Assembly: GCF_019175285.1 (NCBI RefSeq)
Contig: NC_056523.1
Location: 126,768,309 to 126,832,308, forward strand
From: Sceloporus undulatus
Lineage: Eukaryota; Chordata; Lepidosauria; Squamata; Phrynosomatidae
Reading direction: 5' to 3'
DNA length: 64,000 nucleotides
A program made the translations under genes and the position numbers. Every line of letters begins with the position of its first letter. The stretch's first letter is position 1. A model generated the notes under the pieces. The model worked only from the letters and a program-made list of their open reading frames with translations, was not told where the DNA came from and did not search any database. Below are positions 59,955 to 64,000 of this stretch, piece after piece.

Positions 59955-60190
59955 CAACATGGTGTAGTGGTTTGAGTGCTGGACTAAGACTTTGGGAGAC
60001 AAGAGTTTGAATTTCCGCTTAGCTGTGGAAGCCCACTGGGTGACAGTGGGCAAATGACACTCTTGTCAGCCTCAGTGAAATACAATGGCAAACCTCCTCT
60101 GAATAAATCTTGCCTAGAAATCCTATGATAGATCCACCTTAGGGTTGCCATAAGTTGGAAATGACTTGAAGGCACATAACAACAACATAT
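59955..60190 (+). mobile_element. tRNA-derived SINE, complete
   Basis: It begins 'gagccaacatggtgtagtgg' with the tRNA-like head, runs through 'gcccactgggtgacagtggg' and ends 'gttgccataagttggaaatg' with the AACAACA tail. It is the most complete copy here. Confidence 0.8.
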
Positions 60191-60429
60191 GCACACGACC
60201 TTGTGTTCGTTGGGAAAAAGTTGACATACAAATGTAAGTATAATTGAATCTGAATTTCATAGTGTTAGTCTGTAAGGGGGAAAAGTTACTGTCACTCATA
60301 AATATTCCATGTGTTACCTTTACAAAGTGCTGTTTTATTTATTGGTAATAATATGGCGAGTGAGAGTACAATTGTTTTAGAAAGTAACCTTCAAGAGGAG
60401 GTGAATCCTTTTTGTTGTTCAGAAGGTTG

Positions 60430-61640
60430 CTGAGGAACAACTGAAAACTCAAACTCAGCAAATGAAGAAGTGTAAGGTAAGGCTGGGCAGCCATCCAGAT
60501 TTGTTTATAAAAGGGAGGACACTGCTGTCTCTTGGGGAGTTTCCTGTTGCCATGGCAGATGATCCTGTTGAAACCCTGGCTGATCTCTGGAGTGGAAAAA
60601 TGACCAGGGCAGTGCACATGGTTGTGCCTGAGCATCCCCTCCCATGGAGCAGAGCCAAGCGAACCCCGTGGTTTACTAGGGAGTTAGAATTGATGAGAGA
60701 GGTGTGACAGAGACTAGCATGACTAAGGTGGAAAACTCAGAATGTGTCTGACCAAACATGGTCTTGAGCTTGTTGGAAAGTGTAACTTGTGGCAGTGAAG
60801 AAGACCTTCTTTGCCATCAATGCAGTATGCACTTGCACAGTGTTGTCTAGTGGAGCTGTCTTAAGTGGCATGGGGTCTGTTACATCCAAAATAGCAGCAT
60901 GTACACTACACAGCAACCTGCTGAGAAGAACTTACATGACACTTTGCATATAAAATTGCTTGGATCCACTGTATCAGACCCAGCAGATGTAACTTTGGCT
61001 TCCCACTTGTGCAACCTGATGATGTGGATAGGAGAGGACTGAAGAAAGGTGATGGCATACTATAGGTGTATCCTTCCTAGATTTTCAGAGCAGCCAGAGG
61101 GGGGCTGGCTGAATGGGCAGGGGGAGTAATGAGTGCCTCACTGTAGCAGGGCTGTGATGAGGTTGTTATTAAACAGTCAAACAAGCCCTTGAACTTCACC
61201 CTACTGGAGAACTTTGGCCAGTCTCCAATATCCTTTTCTTGGGCAGGGTTCTAGAGTGTGTTTGGGGCCTCCCAGTCCAGGTTTTCCTGGATGAAATTGA
61301 TTATCTATGACTCATTTCAATCTGCTTTCAGGCTATTGAACAGAGGCAGTTTTGGTTGTCTTGGTAGATGACCTATGCCAGGAACTAGACTAGAAGAGTG
61401 TTCCTGTTGGTTCTGCTACATTTCTCAGTAGCTTTTGATATCATCATCCATGGGATTCCTCTGGCTCACCTCTGGGCAGTTTGGGGTTTGCCATGATTAA
61501 ACAAGTCTTTAATATATAACATACAGTATACCTTTATTTGCCTGGTCTTAGGAGTTAGATATAGCAAAATATTTGCATAAAGGGAAATTTTATGCTGATG
61601 ATCTGCAATTTTGGGGCCCAAAATTAAATTACTAGTTCTT
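60430..61640 (+). mobile_element. L2-clade LINE, decayed internal region
   Basis: VETLADLWSGKMTRAVHMV and RAKRTPWFTRELELMREV are the L2 linker before the reverse transcriptase. Further on are SFQSGFRLLNR-like text and, at about 61587-61605, FYADDLQFWG, which is the YADD active site of reverse transcriptase. Many breaks. Confidence 0.65.
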
Positions 61641-62035
61641 ACAAGTGGGCCAAAAGCACTGTCGTTGGGTCTATCTGGGGACATGGCATACAGATGACAC
61701 ATGCACCTGGACCAGAGTGAAGCTGTGCTGTGGCCATCTGAGGCGGCCCAAACCCAGTCACAAAACAAGTGCAAAAAACCCGCTCCTTGCCGGCAGTCCA
61801 TTGTGGACCACGGCGGAGGCTGGTCTCAGGATCATGTGTGTAGTCGCTGTGGTCCCATTCTGAGCAGGGATCAATCAGGGCTGGATTGGCCAGAGGCTTC
61901 TCCAAGCTTCCAGTCTGCTTGACCCCCCAGTTAGGTTCTGGTTCAATCACCAGTGTAACAAGCAAAGGTGGAGGTAGGTAGCCCCGGTTATTTATTTAAC
62001 ATAAACAATTACCTTAAAACCATGGTAAAAGTTAG
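61641..62035. other. Possible further L2 sequence
   Basis: Continues after the YADD region with no clear homology; part may be the same LINE. Confidence 0.3.
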
Positions 62036-62040
62036 GCGTG

Positions 62041-62310
62041 TTACAGACCGCCTAAAAGCGGTGGTCTGCTGGCGCTGCTGGTTGCTCCACAAGGGAGCCG
62101 TAGCAGCCAAACCACGTGGCTCCCGCGCGGAGCAAAAAAGAAGCCCCAAAATGGCGCTTCTTCCTGTGGTGAGGTTATGACGCTGCGAGGTACCAATGGC
62201 GCACTTGCGACATCATAAGCGCAGCGCGATGTGCGGACGCTATGTGTCCGACACATAATAATGGTGGCGCCTGTGTGTATAGGGCGCCGCCATTATTACG
62301 CCCTGTCACA
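62041..62310. mobile_element. CpG-rich Harbinger-like MITE, copy D
   Basis: The left end GGCGTGTTACAGACCGCC (from 62036) follows TTA. The body has 'gcagccaaaccacgtggctc' and 'gatgtgcggacgctatgtgt' and the 'gggcgccgccatta' arm. The right end is lost. Confidence 0.6.
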
Positions 62311-63185
62311 TGCTAGGGGTGAGGCCGGTGTGGACGCTATTTTATTTCGTTCAAACCACAGCAGTTGCAAGAAATAAAGTTTTTGAAGACCTTGAGATTT
62401 TTTTTTAAACTGAGAGAAACAGAGCACAACATCGCTTGGGTCTTTAGCAAATTGTGAAGTATACTGATTGATTGATGTGCTTGTTCTATATCCAATTCTG
62501 TTAGAGCCAATTCTGGGGAAATTCCAGGTAATTAGAAATCCTTGTATGTTATTTTGTTCAGTATGTTCCAGAATCCCACACATTCTAAGGTTCAGACATC
62601 TCCCTCTTTTCCAAATCTGTGATCTTACTGGAGAGAATTTAATTACTGTATATGAAATGATGCATTCTTTCATCATGTTTTGTTCCTGGCTGTGCTTCAT
62701 TGGCAGTGTCTGCCATGTCATCAATGCTCTCTATCAATGCTATAAGCTTAGAATTGACTGGTTCTAGGGCTTGGGGCCAGTCTTTTTGTAGATCTTTTGA
62801 ATGTCCACTCTGTATTTAAAACTTTAGGTGCGAGGAATCAGGCATGTAATATGGGTAGGAGTAGTAAATGTGCTGTTCTGATTCCCTCTTCTGTTCTTAC
62901 CTGCAGCTGAGAACATGTCAAAATCTGCAAGAAGATCATGGTTGCTCCCAGCTATCTAAGGTTCTTTAGGCAGAAAATACAAATTCCCTGTTGTTAAGCA
63001 ATCTGATGACCTTTTAGTTCCACTCATTCCACTCATTGAATCTTTAACACTGTTTTAAAAGTTTTCAAAGTATTAATTAATAGAGGCTTTGATCAGTGCT
63101 CCAGTTATGTGTCCAACCATCTTGGGTGGTTAGCCACACCCTCCAGAATAGATATTATTTTTTTAGTAAGATTTCGCTGAACTTT
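62311..63185. other. DNAH9 intron 1, no recognised feature
   Basis: AT-rich DNA. No dynein exon 2 likeness was found. Confidence 0.3.
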
Positions 63186-63187
63186 AA

Positions 63188-63245
63188 GTTGGACTGGATG
63201 GCTCTTGTGGTCTCTTCCAACTCTGTGATTCTATGATTCTAAATA
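63188..63245 (+). mobile_element. CR1 LINE extreme 3' tail
   Basis: 'agttggactggatggctctt' followed by 'ctgtgattctatgattct' is the CR1 end motif. Strongly 5' truncated. Confidence 0.7.
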
Positions 63246-63347
63246 CTAATTTTAAAATTAATCAATTAAAAAACCCCAGGATTAATTAACTCAGTGTTGT
63301 TTGCTTTTGCTGGGGTTCTTTGCAAGAATTACATCCTGCTTCTCTTA

Positions 63348-63714
63348 GGCGCCTTACAGACGGGCCTAAGCGGCGCCGTCGTTGCGCCAGGAATATGCAC
63401 GAGGGGCGGCGCTTCCGGACATGCCTTGCCCCTCGCGCGTATTCCGTACGGCAAGATGGCGGCGCCCTATACAGACGGGCGCGTCCATCTTGATGTAACG
63501 GACGCGCAGCGTCCGGATGTCTAAACCCGGAAGAGCCGTCGCAAGTGCGTGCTTTGGCACTTGCGGCGGCTCTTCCGGGTTGCCGGAAGGAGTGCGATTT
63601 CTGCACTCCTTTTTTGCAGCGTGGAGGAGTCGCACGGTTTGGCTGCTGAGGCTCCTCTGCGCTGCAACCGGCAGCGGCCCAAGACTGCCCCTTTTGGGCG
63701 GTCTGTAACGGGCC
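63348..63714. mobile_element. CpG-rich Harbinger-like MITE, copy E, intact ends
   Basis: GGCGCCTTACAGACGGGCC and the right end GGGCGGTCTGTAACGGGCC are flanked by a perfect TTA duplication (63345-63347, 63715-63717). TTA is the PIF/Harbinger target. The body is in the opposite orientation to copies A-D and has YY1-like AAGATGGCGGC at 63453-63463 and a 'ggaagagccgtcgcaagtgc' arm paired with 'gcacttgcggcggctcttcc'. It is 367 bp. Confidence 0.85.
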
Positions 63715-64000
63715 TTAGTTGTGTTTTGTTTGGTAACTTTTCAAAACAGATAAATACCATTAAGAATGCTGTTACTTTAAAGAAGTGGAGCTTGAGTAAA
63801 AATGAAACTGAGCTTTATGTCTGAGGCACAGGCAGTGAAATGAGATGAATGCTTGGGCTCCACTTTTTTGTGTCCTTAATGCTTTATTCCCTCACCATTT
63901 TCCTTGTAATGCAATGTCTCAAAGGAATAATGTTAGATTCAGATTTGTGGAGAACTTTTGACTTTCCAGATGTTTGGATTTTATATCCCTCCAGATGTTT

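Noticed and set aside
59955-60030. A tRNA gene
   Set aside because: Only the degenerate tRNA-like head of a SINE; no cloverleaf with an anticodon arm could be drawn.
60420-60480. A dynein exon 2 starting after 'ttgttgttcag'
   Set aside because: The translation (KVAEEQLKTQTQQMKKC) does not resemble the VLPVLANEKN region expected after exon 1, and the L2 sequence starts here.

Overview
The window is vertebrate nuclear DNA, most likely from a squamate reptile and probably an iguanian-type lizard. Short exons sit in long introns with GT-AG borders. The interspersed repeats are squamate ones: tRNA-derived SINEs with BovB-like tails, L2 and CR1 LINEs, an RTE/BovB fragment, 5S-rRNA-derived SINEs, foldback MITEs and hAT, Harbinger-like and Tigger-like DNA elements. 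The species call is inference. I saw no operon, CRISPR array or free-standing rRNA or tRNA gene, and no endogenous retrovirus.

Three host protein genes lie on the + strand. (1) FN3KRP (ketosamine-3-kinase), exons 1-6, positions 1678-20201. Exons 1-5 are clean and in phase. The last exon, which should carry the catalytic HGDLWGGN motif, has several frame-breaking indels, so the gene looks broken or the sequence is locally wrong. (2) ELAC2 (long-form tRNase Z), 24 coding exons from 24341 to 51007. It reads as one uninterrupted 836-residue protein with every zinc-ligand motif present and two candidate starts (mitochondrial, then cytosolic/nuclear). Its promoter holds a 141-bp tandem duplication with paired CACGTG and inverted CCAAT boxes. 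(3) The first coding exon of an axonemal dynein heavy chain, best matched to DNAH9 (56040-56417), in a CpG-rich promoter. The rest of that gene lies beyond the window.

The genes are neighbours rather than a pathway: protein deglycation, tRNA 3'-end maturation and ciliary motility. ELAC2 next to DNAH9 agrees with conserved vertebrate linkage (human 17p).

Most of the remaining DNA is mobile-element sequence, often nested. Examples are a 939-bp GC-rich hAT element with a perfect 8-bp target duplication inside a CR1 copy, L2 3' ends inside a SINE and inside a MITE, a SINE inside an L2 3' end followed by an 87-bp minisatellite, and a 1.7-kb foldback composite in FN3KRP intron 4. A family of about 270-390 bp CpG-rich Harbinger-like elements occurs five times, and a foldback MITE carrying ZNF143/Staf-like motifs occurs about ten times, one copy at the FN3KRP promoter. 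These are the most original signals here.

Exon borders are read directly from splice sites and frame. Repeat borders are approximate unless a target-site duplication is given.
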